Below are positions 43,194 to 51,587 of a DNA stretch of 64,000 nt, piece after piece. This stretch comes from Dehalococcoidales bacterium (GTDB lineage: Bacteria > Chloroflexota > Dehalococcoidia > Dehalococcoidales > UBA2162). The DNA is taken from positions 77,235 through 141,234 of the forward strand of contig JAFGCW010000089.1 of the NCBI GenBank assembly GCA_016932435.1, in the 5' to 3' direction. How positions within the stretch are numbered: position 1 is the stretch's first letter; each line of letters begins with the position of its first letter. Below the pieces are notes generated by a model. It ran no database searches, was not told the DNA's origin, and saw only the letters and a list, made by a program, of their open reading frames with translations. The translations under genes were made by a program, and so were the position numbers.

Positions 43194-44375
43194 TTGTACG
43201 ATGTTGCGGTAATAGGTGCCGGTCCGGCAGGTGGCAGGATAGCCTGCAGAATGGCTGATTATGGCTATCGTGTGGTTGTTATTGAAAAGAAAGAATACCT
43301 GGGTGAACCTGTATGCTGTACCGGAATTGTCAGCAGCGAATGCGTGGCAGACTTTGCCATACCGGAAACAGTTATTTACAGAGAAGCAAACAGCGCCACC
43401 GTATATTCACCTTCAGGGAAAAAACTCCATGTAGAAAGGAAGAAACTTCAGGCATATATCGTCGATCGTGCGGCTTTGAACGTTTTACTCTCTGAACGGG
43501 CAATGGAACAAGGGGCTGAATATATTCTTGGCAGTCGCGTTTCCGGAATAATGAGGAAACCGGATAGGGTAATTATCGAAACGGGTCATGAGAGATCGAA
43601 GAATATATTGGAGTCGCGCGTTGTGGTAATCGCTTCCGGATTCGGTTCAGACCTTCCCGAACAGGTAGGCTTTAAACCAGTTAATGATTTCGCGATGGGA
43701 GTACAGGCGGAAGTAGAAACTGATGGAGTAGAAGAAGTCGAAGTCTTTACCGGTCAACGTATCGCGCCGGGCTTTTTCGCCTGGCTGGTACCCACCGTAC
43801 CAGGACGAGGTCTGGCCGGGCTAGTCGCCAGGAATCGAACCGGGTATTACATGGAGAATTTTTTAACAATGCTGGCTGAACAGAGAAAAATTATTGCAGG
43901 CAGTTATGAAAAACGTTTTGAGGGGCTCGCCTTGAACATGCTGACCAGGACAAGTTCGGAACGTGCACTTGTCGTGGGAAGTGCTGCAGGCCAGGTAAAA
44001 CCTGCTACCGGTGGGGGAGTATATTACGGCATGATATGTGCCGATATTGCCGCTGACAATTTGCATCGGGTACTGGAAAGTGATAACCTGACTGCTGGGA
44101 GTCTGGTATCATATGACAGACAGTGGAAGAAGGTATTGGGACGCGAGATAAGATTAGGCCACTGGGGCCGAAATTTATTTGAACGACTGAGTGATAACCG
44201 GATTGACAAGATATTTGACATAATAACATCCAGCGGCACCGATAAAGCACTGCTCGAAAACGATGATATCAAATTTGACTCGCACGGTTCGGTAATACTT
44301 AATCTGATAGGACATGAAGCTTTAACGAGGTCTTTCAGAGCCGTTAAGCTGCCTTTCCCGTCGAGTAAGAAATGA
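43194..44375 (+). CDS. Geranylgeranyl-reductase family FAD oxidoreductase
   Basis: 393 residues from a TTG start with AGGAGA upstream. The N-terminal FAD-binding motif VIGAGPAGGRIACRMADYG (residues 5-23), followed by VVVIEKKEYLGEPVCCTGIV, and the second nucleotide site RALVVGSAAGQVKPATGGGVYYGM (about 263-286) are typical of the geranylgeranyl/digeranylgeranylglycerophospholipid reductase group. It should reduce isoprenoid double bonds or a similar substrate using a flavin. With the dxs gene in the window, a role in isoprenoid lipid or quinone saturation is possible but unproven. Confidence 0.86.
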   Translation: MYDVAVIGAGPAGGRIACRMADYGYRVVVIEKKEYLGEPVCCTGIVSSECVADFAIPETVIYREANSATVYSPSGKKLHVERKKLQAYIVDRAALNVLLSERAMEQGAEYILGSRVSGIMRKPDRVIIETGHERSKNILESRVVVIASGFGSDLPEQVGFKPVNDFAMGVQAEVETDGVEEVEVFTGQRIAPGFFAWLVPTVPGRGLAGLVARNRTGYYMENFLTMLAEQRKIIAGSYEKRFEGLALNMLTRTSSERALVVGSAAGQVKPATGGGVYYGMICADIAADNLHRVLESDNLTAGSLVSYDRQWKKVLGREIRLGHWGRNLFERLSDNRIDKIFDIITSSGTDKALLENDDIKFDSHGSVILNLIGHEALTRSFRAVKLPFPSSKK

Positions 44376-44402
44376 CAGATAAATTATCCCGGAGGTATTT
44401 AA

Positions 44403-45203
44403 ATGAGTGACCCGAATCCTAATCTTGGCGAAGCTGCCAGTATATATTTAGCCAGTATTTCTGTAGAGAAACGAACCGTAAGTCAGCAGGAAATATACAG
44501 GTTTAATCGATGGTTTGGGCGGGATCGGCTTTTTAACAACATTAGACCTTCGGAAATTGACAACTATGCCGAGCAGGCGTCACGAAGTGATGCCGGACAT
44601 GCTGACAAACTGGCTCTGGTCAGGGCTTTTCTCAGCTATGCCACGAAAAAGGGATGGAGTGAGATCAACCTGGGATCTCACCTGAAAGCTAAAAAAGGAA
44701 AGACGCGATCAACTCCAACAGGTAGAAAAGAGAATATTGAACCTATATCCGTAACAAAGGTAGGATATGAAAAACTCCAGGCTGAATTATCATCATTAAA
44801 AGACCAGCGTCAGGAAGCAATCGAGGAGATGACGAAAGCAGCGGCGGACAAGGACTTCCGGGAAAATGCTCCGCTTCATGCCGCCAGGGAAAAACGCGGG
44901 ATGATCGAAGGGCGTATTATTGAAATTGAAGCGACTCTCAACGCTGCGGAGATAGTCGATGAAAAAAGTCAGTCATCAGTGGGAGTTGGTATAGGTAAAA
45001 CCTTCGTACTTGCAGACCCCGAAAAAGCGATTGAGATGCGTTATACACTTGTCGGTCCCAGGGAAGCGGATCCTGCAAACAACAGGATATCCAGCGTGTC
45101 GCCTATAGGTAAAGCCGTTCTGGGTAAGCAGAAAGGCGATATGGTAGAAATAAATGCTCCGTCTGGAAAAATAAGATATCAGCTTAAGGAAATAGAAGGG
45201 TAG
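44403..45203 (+). CDS. GreA-type elongation factor with recombinase-like N-terminal domain
   Basis: 266 residues with ribosome site CCGGAGG before ATG. Residues 112-266 are GreA/GreB: the antiparallel coiled coil with acidic tip KDFRENAPLHAA (Asp151 and Glu154 conserved, as in DLSENAEYHAA of GreA), and the C-terminal FKBP-like part (SPIGKAVLGKQKGDMVEI). This part rescues stalled RNA polymerase by stimulating transcript cleavage. Residues 8-90 resemble the SAM-like core-binding domain of tyrosine recombinases (RFNRWFGRDRLFNNIRPSEIDNYAEQ, ALVRAFLSYATKKGW). There is no recombinase catalytic domain. The head would add DNA binding or protein contacts. Confidence 0.88.
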   Translation: MSDPNPNLGEAASIYLASISVEKRTVSQQEIYRFNRWFGRDRLFNNIRPSEIDNYAEQASRSDAGHADKLALVRAFLSYATKKGWSEINLGSHLKAKKGKTRSTPTGRKENIEPISVTKVGYEKLQAELSSLKDQRQEAIEEMTKAAADKDFRENAPLHAAREKRGMIEGRIIEIEATLNAAEIVDEKSQSSVGVGIGKTFVLADPEKAIEMRYTLVGPREADPANNRISSVSPIGKAVLGKQKGDMVEINAPSGKIRYQLKEIEG

Positions 45204-45231
45204 TCACTGCTATTTCCAAAATGTACAGAAC

Positions 45232-46149
45232 TTACTTGACTTCAAGCATTCTGTCTACCGCGTTCTTGGCTTTTATCCTGATTTCTTCCGGGATTATAAT
45301 CCGGTTCTCCATATTCTCCAGCGACCATAATACGGTTTCGAGAGTAATCAGTTTCATCCGCGGACAGATAGCCTGTTCGGTTGCCGGAATAAACTCTTTA
45401 TTCGGATTTTCTTTGCGAAGGCGGTGCAGTAATCCCATCTCGGTACCCACGATGATCTCGGTAGCATCCGTTTCCCGTGCATAGCGTGCCATCTGGCCTG
45501 TACTGAGAATAGCATCGGCCAGAGCTCTCGTCTCAACCTTACACTCGGGATGAACGATTACTACCGCTTTCGGGTGTTCCTCTTTTCTTTTTAGTATATC
45601 GGCCGGAAGAATCCTGGCGTGAGTAGGGCAGTAACCCGGCCAGAGGATTAGTTCTTTTCCGGTTTGTTCGGCGGCGTAACTTCCCAGGTACTGATCCGGG
45701 ACGAAGATAATCTCTTCAGTGTCTTTTAATGTTTCAACTATCTTGACAGCATTGGCTGAAGTGCAGCAGATATCGGATTCGGCTTTCACTTCTGCGGTGG
45801 AATTTACATAGCAGACAACCTTTGCTTTCGGATGCTGCTTCTTGAGTTCTCTGAGTTGTTCGCCCGTAATCATATCTGCCATCGGACAGCCCGAATGTAG
45901 ATCGGGAAGCAGGACTATCCTATGCGGATTGAGGATGGCGGCAGTCTCTGCCATAAAATGGACTCCGCAGAACACTATCACCTCGGCATCGCTGGTCGCT
46001 GCTTTCCTGCTGAGTTCCAGTGAATCACCGGCGAAATCCGCTATGTCCTGTACTTCACCAAGCTGATAATTGTGAACAAGGAAAAGAGCGTTTTTGTCCT
46101 TTTTGAGAGTCATTATCTTTTCAATAATCGCTGTATTGCCGGTATCCAT
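45232..46149 (-). CDS. nadA: Quinolinate synthase
   Basis: 305 residues. It condenses iminoaspartate and dihydroxyacetone phosphate to quinolinate for NAD synthesis. The three cysteines of its 4Fe-4S cluster appear in VVCYVNS, GYCPTH and AICPRMK, and VFCGVHFMAETA and the HPEC motif are typical. The start ATG overlaps the fdhD stop by one base. nadB and nadC are not in the window. Confidence 0.95.
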   Translation of the reverse strand: MDTGNTAIIEKIMTLKKDKNALFLVHNYQLGEVQDIADFAGDSLELSRKAATSDAEVIVFCGVHFMAETAAILNPHRIVLLPDLHSGCPMADMITGEQLRELKKQHPKAKVVCYVNSTAEVKAESDICCTSANAVKIVETLKDTEEIIFVPDQYLGSYAAEQTGKELILWPGYCPTHARILPADILKRKEEHPKAVVIVHPECKVETRALADAILSTGQMARYARETDATEIIVGTEMGLLHRLRKENPNKEFIPATEQAICPRMKLITLETVLWSLENMENRIIIPEEIRIKAKNAVDRMLEVK

Positions 46150-46934
46150 TAGTCGGTTATCCTCCAGTCGTTTGTGTAAGCGTTTACCCTCTTCCCCCGG
46201 GCAAATCCAAGCAGGGTTATACCCATTTCGTTGGCAAGCCTGACTCCCAGGTTAGTTGGAGCCGACTTGGATATAATTATCGGGATATTCCTTCTTGAAA
46301 CCTTGAGCAGTATTTCAGAAGACACTCTCCCGCTGGTAACAACGATTCGATCTTCGGTGGAAATATCCTTCATCATGCATTCCCCGAATATCTTGTCGAT
46401 AGCATTGTGCCTGCCGATGTCCTCCATGAAAATGAGTATATTTTTTGCATCGCAGAGGGCAGCGCTATGGACACCGCCCGTCTCCCTGAAGACTTCCGAT
46501 TTCTGCTGAAATTCCTTCATCAAGGTTAGCACTTCTCCGGTGGATATTTTCGTATCGGATTTTATCTGCTCCCGGTTTTCAGCATCCGCAGCATGGTAGA
46601 ATGAAGCTCCTCTCCCACAACCGGAGGTTATCATTCTCTTGAACAGGAACTCATTATCAAAATCCTTTTCTTCTTTCGTGTTTACCCTGACGATACCATG
46701 ATTTTCATCAACCAGTACATTTTTTATCTCATCCCTGCTTTCAATCAAACCTTCTGAAAACAGAAATCCAACCGCCATGTAGTCAAGATTCTTTGGCGAG
46801 CATAACATCGTTACCAGCTCTTCGTTGTTCAGGATTATCGTAATCGGAAATTCCCTGACAACGATGTCTTCTATACTTTCTCTGCCTTCTTCCGTAAGTC
46901 GCAGGACACTGATTTTCTCAATCTCCGAGTCCAT
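46149..46934 (-). CDS. fdhD: Formate dehydrogenase accessory sulfurtransferase FdhD
   Basis: 261 residues. FdhD passes sulfur from IscS to the molybdenum/tungsten cofactor of formate dehydrogenase. FLFSEGLIES, FRETGGVHSAAL and MEDIGRHNAIDKIFG are family marks. The sulfur-carrying CxxC loop is reduced to one Cys: C106-G-R-G instead of CGxCG. A single Cys is enough in some relatives. Together with the Sec-containing selD this implies a formate dehydrogenase, often a selenoprotein, elsewhere in the genome. Confidence 0.93.
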   Translation of the reverse strand: MDSEIEKISVLRLTEEGRESIEDIVVREFPITIILNNEELVTMLCSPKNLDYMAVGFLFSEGLIESRDEIKNVLVDENHGIVRVNTKEEKDFDNEFLFKRMITSGCGRGASFYHAADAENREQIKSDTKISTGEVLTLMKEFQQKSEVFRETGGVHSAALCDAKNILIFMEDIGRHNAIDKIFGECMMKDISTEDRIVVTSGRVSSEILLKVSRRNIPIIISKSAPTNLGVRLANEMGITLLGFARGKRVNAYTNDWRITD

Positions 46935-47369
46935 TTATATGACCTTTATCGCATCTCCGCTCTTTACCGTCCCGCCGCGTACTACCCTGGTAAAAACGCC
47001 TTCTTCAGGCATTATACATTGACCGACGGCACGATAGATAGCGCACTTCGTGTGGCATTCCTTACCGATCTGGGTTATCTCAAGTCTGACTTCATTTCCT
47101 ATCGAAATCTCCGTGCCTACAGGAAGAGAAACCAGGTTTAATCCTTCCGTGGTAAGGTTTTCAGCGAAATCACCAGGGCCTACATTCAGTCCCAGTTCTC
47201 TCATTTTTTCGATACTCTCTTTTGCCATCAGACTTACCTGACGGTGGCTTTTTGAGTCAGCATGGGCGTCATCATCCATACCGTAGTCCTGAAGGAAGTA
47301 ACCTTCCTTTACATCATCTTTCCTGGTGCCCTTTTTCCTGCTTTTACACACCGCTAATATCCTGGCCAT
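46935..47369 (-). CDS. MOSC-domain protein
   Basis: 144 residues, a stand-alone MOSC domain. Marks: DAHADSKSHRQVSLM, GPGDFAENLTTEGLNLVSLPVGTEISIG, and the single conserved Cys in GKECHTKCAIYRAVGQCIMPEEGVF (pattern of KxCH). MOSC domains carry sulfur or oxyanions for molybdenum enzymes. It lies directly between fdhD and mnmA with no spacing to mnmA, which fits a shared sulfur-transfer task. Confidence 0.9.
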   Translation of the reverse strand: MARILAVCKSRKKGTRKDDVKEGYFLQDYGMDDDAHADSKSHRQVSLMAKESIEKMRELGLNVGPGDFAENLTTEGLNLVSLPVGTEISIGNEVRLEITQIGKECHTKCAIYRAVGQCIMPEEGVFTRVVRGGTVKSGDAIKVI

Positions 47370-48455
47370 TTATTCTCCATCACTCCTCTCTATTATTCCC
47401 CCTCCCAGAACAATGTCATCGTTATAGAATACCGCCGCCTGACCCGGCGTAATTGCCATCTGATTTTCCTTGAATTTCACTTTTATTCTTTCATTGTCAA
47501 CAGGTATTATGGTTGCTTCTGCTTCTTCGTGTGAATATCTTATTTTAGCCCTGACTTCCATCTTGGTTCTGGGTTTTTCTATGCTTATCCAGTTCAGGTT
47601 ATTAGCGGTAAGTTCGTCGCCATAGATATCTTCTCTGCTGCCCACTGTTATGTTATTATTCTTTGGATCAATATCGGTCACATATAAAGGATCATTACCG
47701 GATATTCCCAGCCCTTTTCGCTGTCCTATGGTAAAATTCGCGATCCCCCTGTGTTCACCAAGGATTTCTCCCTGTGTATTCTTGATTAAGCCGACCTGAG
47801 CATCGCTGATAAGCGACCTGTAACCGGCAGCGACGAAGTTCTGACTTTCCGGCTTTTCATCTATTCCGAGTCTGAATTTACGGGCCAGCTCTCTTACTTC
47901 CTGCTTGGTATATTCGCCGACCGGAAAGAGAGTATGACTGAGTTGGTTTTGTGAAAGGAATGCCAGAAAATATGACTGGTCCTTTGCTGTGTCCCTAGCT
48001 TTTTTTAACAGATAGCAGCCCGAGATTTCATTATAATCGATTCTGCTGTAATGACCTGTGGCGAAGTAATCGAACTCGATACCTGCATCTCCGGCTTTAT
48101 CTGTTAATGCCTGGAATTTTATACATCGATTACACATCAGGCAGGGATTCGGTGTTCTGCCTGACAGGTACTCGTCAGTGAAGTAATTCAGTACTTTTTC
48201 CCTGAATTTATTTGTTAAATCGATCACGTGAAAAGGGATCCCGAGAATGGCCGCTACCTTGCGCGCGTTTTCAATGTGTAGCGTTTCATCGGGACTATAG
48301 CAGGCATGACGTGTATGTAAACATGGCACTTCTTCGCCGTCCCATATCTTCATCATTATACCGGTAACACGGTATCCTTTACCTTTAAGAAGGGCGGCTG
48401 CAACCGAGGAGTCGACTCCTCCACTCATTGCTACTGCAATACGTTTACTGTTCAT
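47370..48455 (-). CDS. mnmA: tRNA 2-thiouridylase with unusual cysteine set
   Basis: 361 residues. It thiolates U34 of Lys, Glu and Gln tRNAs. The PP-loop SGGVDSS (11-17) and the family's TPNPC..CN..IKF region are clear. The latter reads C105-x2-C108-x2-C111, an extra pair compared with the single Cys of Escherichia coli MnmA. The second catalytic Cys, normally in SQEICFV, is missing: the sequence runs PESQNFVAAGY. This pattern suggests a cluster-bearing (4Fe-4S) form of thiolase rather than the persulfide disulfide form. The MOSC and fdhD genes are co-transcribed. Confidence 0.9.
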   Translation of the reverse strand: MNSKRIAVAMSGGVDSSVAAALLKGKGYRVTGIMMKIWDGEEVPCLHTRHACYSPDETLHIENARKVAAILGIPFHVIDLTNKFREKVLNYFTDEYLSGRTPNPCLMCNRCIKFQALTDKAGDAGIEFDYFATGHYSRIDYNEISGCYLLKKARDTAKDQSYFLAFLSQNQLSHTLFPVGEYTKQEVRELARKFRLGIDEKPESQNFVAAGYRSLISDAQVGLIKNTQGEILGEHRGIANFTIGQRKGLGISGNDPLYVTDIDPKNNNITVGSREDIYGDELTANNLNWISIEKPRTKMEVRAKIRYSHEEAEATIIPVDNERIKVKFKENQMAITPGQAAVFYNDDIVLGGGIIERSDGE

Positions 48456-48576
48456 TATTTCCTGTTGTGTTTTCGTGACTCAAAATTACACAGCTATCTA
48501 CTATTAGAATAACACACAGGGAGGTGAATTTCTATAGTTGACTATTATGGTCAACTATTTAAGTGATACATGTATA

Positions 48577-49752
48577 TTAGGATTTCCTGACCATTCCATA
48601 TATGATTGCTACTATCGGCACCATTACTGATATTCCTGCCGCAGTAAAGAAAGTGGCATTGATACCGCCGTAAACATAGGCTATTCCTATAACCGGCGGT
48701 CCGAGTGTCTGACCAAGTCTCAGCATCATGTTGTTCAGTGACATAAAAGCCCCGCGGTATTCTATCGGAGCGAGTTCGGCTACAGATGTCTGTATGCTGG
48801 GCAGAGTAGCGCCATTGGCGATACCACTGAAAATTGCCGGTATCAAGAGCAGCCATAGGTTGGAGAAAACAGGAACGATGAGCATTGATATTGCATATAC
48901 TGTAAAGGATATCTTAATGATCGACGGAAGAGAAAATCGCCTGTTTATCTTGCCGAGTTGCGATGCTGTGGCCGCATTACTCAGGGAAGCCACTGACATG
49001 ATGATACCGATAGTGAGAGAAGATGCGTTGAATTTTTCCCCCATCAAGATAGTGAAATAAGTAAGATACGCTCCATAAAGGATGACGAACGAGAGCATGC
49101 CGGCAGAAAAGAGCCCGACTATTTTCATACTTTTCAGATGGTCCCATGCGCCGCTCAGGTATTCTTTTATAGACTCGTCACTGCGGGGCTCCGGATTTTT
49201 CAGCATCAGCAGAGCGAGTATCCCTATAGGCAGGGCTAACGCTGAAAGAAGAAAGGGATAATGCCAACCCAGAAGAGCCATCGCGCCGCCAATGGAAGGA
49301 TATAATGCTACCCCTATACTCAACACGCTGGCGTTCAGTCCCATGGCTTCAACTCTATGCTTGCCGTCGTACAGGTCGCCGATGATAGTGCTGTTTATAG
49401 ACCCGAGGGCTGCCGCACCGATTCCCTGGATTGCTCTCATCCATAGCAGAAGCTCAAAGTCCTTTACGAAGGTACAGGCAGTTCCGGCAATAGCGAACAG
49501 GAAAAGCGAAGGTATCAGTATCTTCTTTCTGCCATATCTGTCAGCCATAACTCCGACTACCGGGGTTAATAATGCCCCAGGCAAAGTGAAGAAGGTGATA
49601 AGCAGGCCGACCTGGTTCGGGGTAATGCCTAATTCACGCTGAATTTTTGGAAACGCAGGCGTAATGCTGGCGACACCGAGGACTGCCATCAGTGTTACTC
49701 CGAAAATTATAAGCAGGTTTGTATCTTTCCAGAGAATTTTCTTGGTTTCCAT
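48577..49752 (-). CDS. MFS transporter (drug:H+ antiporter type)
   Basis: 391 residues with 12 predicted transmembrane segments. The MFS signature GVMADRYGRKKILIPSL lies between helices 2 and 3 (about residues 66-82) and a central cytoplasmic loop follows near residue 190. Antiporter-like motif C (PSIGGAMALLGW) suggests efflux. Substrate unknown. It is separated from mnmA by 121 bases and from selD by a terminator. Confidence 0.9.
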   Translation of the reverse strand: METKKILWKDTNLLIIFGVTLMAVLGVASITPAFPKIQRELGITPNQVGLLITFFTLPGALLTPVVGVMADRYGRKKILIPSLFLFAIAGTACTFVKDFELLLWMRAIQGIGAAALGSINSTIIGDLYDGKHRVEAMGLNASVLSIGVALYPSIGGAMALLGWHYPFLLSALALPIGILALLMLKNPEPRSDESIKEYLSGAWDHLKSMKIVGLFSAGMLSFVILYGAYLTYFTILMGEKFNASSLTIGIIMSVASLSNAATASQLGKINRRFSLPSIIKISFTVYAISMLIVPVFSNLWLLLIPAIFSGIANGATLPSIQTSVAELAPIEYRGAFMSLNNMMLRLGQTLGPPVIGIAYVYGGINATFFTAAGISVMVPIVAIIYGMVRKS

Positions 49753-49771
49753 GCAAAACCTGTATATTTGA

Positions 49772-49802
49772 AAAATTATACGGTCGGCAAGTACCGACCG
49801 TA
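49772..49802 (-). terminator. Rho-independent terminator of selD
   Basis: Minus-strand stem TACGGTCGG/CCGACCGTA (49802-49779) with a 6-base loop, followed by TAATTTTT. Confidence 0.8.
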
Positions 49803-49836
49803 CAGTATTTTATGCGACCTACTCACTGCAAACAGG

Positions 49837-50889
49837 TTAGATTACTGTGATTTTACCGTTCGATTCACCGGTCACTTCTCCGATGAGTGTAGCGTCTTCC
49901 ACCCCGGCATTTTTCATCTTTTTCATTAGTTCGCCGGCTGTTCCTGCTTCTACTATGATTAACAGTCCGCCGGAAGTCTGGGGATCATAAAGAACGTCCT
50001 GTATATTCAGCGGTACCGAATCGGCAATCTCCACCCAGGGCGCGTAGAATTCACGGTTACGGTGAAGTCCGGCAGGGCACATTCCCTGGGATGCCAGGTC
50101 AGTCGCGTCAGGGAACAGGGGAACTGCTGAAGAATCGATTTCCATGCTTATTCCGCTGTTCTTGACAAGCTGGACGGCATGGCCGAGGAAACCGAATCCG
50201 GTGATATCGGTGCAGGCGTGCAGACCTCCTGATTGTTGAGCCAGTTCGGAGGCTGTATTGTTTAAAGCCGCCATGCTGGTGGTAACTATATTGATAGTCT
50301 CTTCATCTGCCATTTCGGCTTTGGCGGCAGTGTTGATGATTCCGGTTCCTAACGGCTTGGTCAGTATTACCTTGTCTCCTTTAATCCCGCCGGAATTGGT
50401 AATCATTTTATCGGGATGAACGACGCCGGTTACGGAAAGACCGTACTTGAGTTCGCTATCATCGATGCTGTGTCCGCCGACCAGCGTGACATTTGCCTCC
50501 CTCATCTTGTCGATACCGCCAAGAAGAATTTCCTTGAGAATCGACAGGTCCATAGTAGCGATGGGGAAGCAAACTATATTCATCGCTGTCAGCGGTTTAC
50601 CTCCCATCGTGTAGACATCGCTCAGCGCGTTGGCGACCGCGATCTGGCCGAACATATAGGGATCATCGACGATAGGTGTGAAGAAATCGATGGTCTGGAT
50701 TATAGCCAGATCATTTGTCAGCTTGTATACGCCGGCGTCATCGAGTGACTCCATGCCGCGGATGACATTCGGATCGGTCAGCAGCGGCAGGTCGCACAGT
50801 ACTTTATCCAGGTCGCCCGGACCTATCTTGGAAGCTCAGCCTGCTCCTTTGACACTCTCGGTCAACCTCGGATTTTTCTTCTCCGCCAT
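49837..50889 (-). CDS. selD: Selenide, water dikinase containing selenocysteine
   Basis: 350 residues with Sec. It makes selenophosphate from selenide and ATP, the selenium donor for Sec-tRNA. Read from the ATG at 50889 (GGAGG 5 bases before it) the frame gives MAEKKNPRLTESVKGAG-U-ASKIGPGDLD, with in-frame TGA at 50838-50836 as residue 18. This is the catalytic position that is Cys in Escherichia coli SelD (GAGCGCK). The rest is standard: DFFTPIVDDPYMFGQIAVANALSDVYTMGG, LVGGHSIDDSELKYG, and the C-terminal DPQTSGGLL. An automatic call that stops at UGA would lose the first 45 residues. SelD selenoproteins need SelA/B/C, which lie elsewhere. Confidence 0.96.
50808..50838 (-). promoter_or_regulatory. 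Bacterial SECIS element for the selD UGA
   Basis: Directly 3' of the UGA the mRNA can form a stem AGGTC/GACCT (50824-50820 with 50814-50810) with loop CGGGC. Two more pairs (CC/GG) below a bulge extend it. Its 11-base distance from the UGA and its small loop with G fit the SelB-binding bacterial SECIS. Confidence 0.75.
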
Positions 50890-51057
50890 CCATTCCTCCG
50901 TGAATATATAGGTCTCCTTGAGCGTATTGTATCACCGGGTAAAAATGAAAGCAAAAAACACGTATAAAGAATATTGCTGTGATCATTCATCGGAAGGTAT
51001 TTAGTGTCCTTGTTACCATTCGTTCCGTTGTGGTATTGTTTTCGAGAGGAACATGAA

Positions 51058-51489
51058 ATGAAGATTTTGTCTATTCGAGATAATCCCAGCTATACCGATG
51101 AAGCAATTACGTATTTTCAGAAACATTGGGCTAACGAAGCTACTATGATGGTTTATTATGATTGCATCTGCAATTGTCTTGATGCGAAAGCGCCTTTACC
51201 CCAATGGTATTTACTGGTAGACGATGAGAAAATCATTAGCTGCGCTGGTCTGATTACTAATGATTTTATTAGCAGGATGGATTTATATCCATGGGTTTGC
51301 GCACTCTTTATTGAAGAAGCATATAGAGGAAAGAATTACGGTTCTCTTCTACTGGAAAATGCAAAACAGGATACAGTAAATATGGGATTTGATAACCTCT
51401 ACCTTTCGACTGATCATATCGGCTATTATGAGAAATACGGATTTACATATATTGGTCAGGGCTATCACCCGTGGGGTGCAAATTCTTGA
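51058..51489 (+). CDS. GNAT-family N-acetyltransferase
   Basis: 143 residues from the ATG at 51058 (GAGAGGA before it); an in-frame upstream start would add 18 unlikely residues. The acetyl-CoA-binding motif A reads LFIEEAYRGKNYGSLLLENAKQ (R/Q-x2-G-x-G/A type), and the C-terminal DHIGYYEKYGFTYIGQGYH is the typical closing motif. It transfers an acetyl group to an unknown amine. Stands alone. Confidence 0.87.
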   Translation: MKILSIRDNPSYTDEAITYFQKHWANEATMMVYYDCICNCLDAKAPLPQWYLLVDDEKIISCAGLITNDFISRMDLYPWVCALFIEEAYRGKNYGSLLLENAKQDTVNMGFDNLYLSTDHIGYYEKYGFTYIGQGYHPWGANS

Positions 51490-51587
51490 ATATATTGTGC
51501 AAATTTGAAATAATCTTATTCTTTCTTGCTTTATAAAGATTATCTGTCATATAACAGTATAATCTGGTAGGAAAGGCTGGTGCTCAG

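Noticed and set aside
49837..50754. Shorter selD starting at the ATG at 50754.
   Set aside because: It would lack the catalytic loop and nucleotide-binding N-terminus; the upstream frame with in-frame UGA restores the complete family sequence.
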